Below are positions 26,118 through 26,564 of a stretch of 26,564 nt of DNA, piece by piece. The DNA comes from Baffinella frigidus (lineage: Eukaryota; Cryptophyceae; Cryptomonadales; Baffinellaceae). The position numbers and the translations under genes were made by a program. The first letter of the stretch is position 1. Every line of letters begins with the position of its first letter. The stretch covers positions 1,743,727 through 1,770,290 of the forward strand of contig MU646303.1 of NCBI GenBank assembly GCA_026770585.1. The letters are read 5' to 3'. The notes beneath the pieces were generated by a model. It did not search any database and was not told the DNA's origin. It saw only the letters and a program-made list of their open reading frames with translations.

Positions 26118-26564
26118 GTCTCGCTTCGCCCCTGCGAGCATCATTTTCGCGTGGGTGCTGTTTCGTTCTGTGGTCAGATCAAGAGAGGTGGTCAAGTGAG
26201 AAAGGAAAAAGGACTTTTGTTCGCCAACGTTTTCAGTCAACTTTTGCCTGTGAAATCAGCTAAATTTAGCATATTTTCCCAAAATTAGCATCATTTCAGT
26301 CGTTGGAGCCATTACTCCTAAATATAGCATGTTTTTCGTTGACCAGGTTGCCATAAGTTGCCAGGATAGGGAGGAGTTGACTTTTGCCATCGCCAAAGTC
26401 GGGGGGTACGTTCTATCAGGATTTACAGTTAAGTTAGGCCTGTTGTAGTAGGACCCTATGAACTTAAGCACATTTTCCGGCCTAACTTAAGGCTTTGACC
26501 ATCAACCAGCCTCCAAAAATCCAAAAGGAGGGGGCTCGGGGGCGTTTCCTCTCAGGATGGATGG
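26118..26564 (-). promoter_or_regulatory. Upstream region of the TFIIS/SPOC gene
   Basis: The 285 bp next to the start (to about 26402) is conserved in the duplicate at 22087-22340, including AT-rich TAGCAT motifs near 26267, 26286 and 26325. That conservation is mainly a result of duplication. Beyond 26402 the copies diverge. TTAAGTTAGGCC at 26429-26440 is matched by its inverse at 26479-26490, a 12-bp stem with a 38-base loop. No TATA box or upstream exon is claimed. Confidence 0.4.

Overview
This is nuclear DNA from an intron-rich, GC-rich eukaryote. The genes are split into many short exons with GT-AG and some GC-AG introns. Nothing prokaryotic, viral, rRNA or tRNA was recognised. The plant/algal-type telomere heptamer (TTTAGGG/CCCTAAA) fills many introns in degenerate form, so I suspect a microalga or related protist. 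I cannot fix the lineage.

Layout. (1) Positions 16413 down to the left edge, minus strand: one very large gene that I could thread through 38 exons (a 39th is tentative) with agreeing reading phases. It encodes more than 2,000 residues of a chromatin protein: bromodomain, Tudor-like and two Agenet/Tudor-like modules, DDT-like region, HMG-like segment, WHIM-like and LysM-like segments, then a BRWD/PHIP-like region. It runs off the left edge. (2) A 412-bp gap, probably a shared divergent promoter. (3) 16826-21367, plus strand: a complete nine-exon BCCIP/Bcp1 homologue of 427 residues. (4) 21347-21660: tandem 3' repeats. (5) About 22005-22340: a truncated duplicate of the 5' end and upstream region of the gene in (8). 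(6) 22364-22568, plus strand: first exon of a possible RING-CH (MARCH-like) gene. (7) 22569 to about 23905: a long telomere-like intron, followed by unassigned sequence and a roughly 87-bp tandem repeat. (8) 24876-26117, minus strand: an apparently intronless TFIIS-central plus SPOC gene (PHF3/DIDO/Bye1 family).

The main discovery candidate is the intron population. About 20 introns are made largely of degenerate telomere repeat. In every gene, on both strands, the C-rich (CCCTAAA) strand is the sense strand. At least three of these introns, possibly four, are bounded by direct repeats that span the splice junctions, so the first bases of the intron copy the first bases of the next exon. This is what insertion with target-site duplication would leave. 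Donors such as GTACACCC and GTAAACC and acceptors such as AACCAG/G look like slightly altered telomere units. I infer that telomeric DNA has repeatedly become spliceable introns here. Short TA-flanked inverted-repeat elements (MITE-like) also sit in introns, some close to splice sites.

The three recognisable proteins all act in the nucleus: a chromatin reader, BCCIP (ribosome biogenesis and genome maintenance) and a Pol II-associated TFIIS/SPOC protein. Their proximity does not by itself imply an operon-like relationship.
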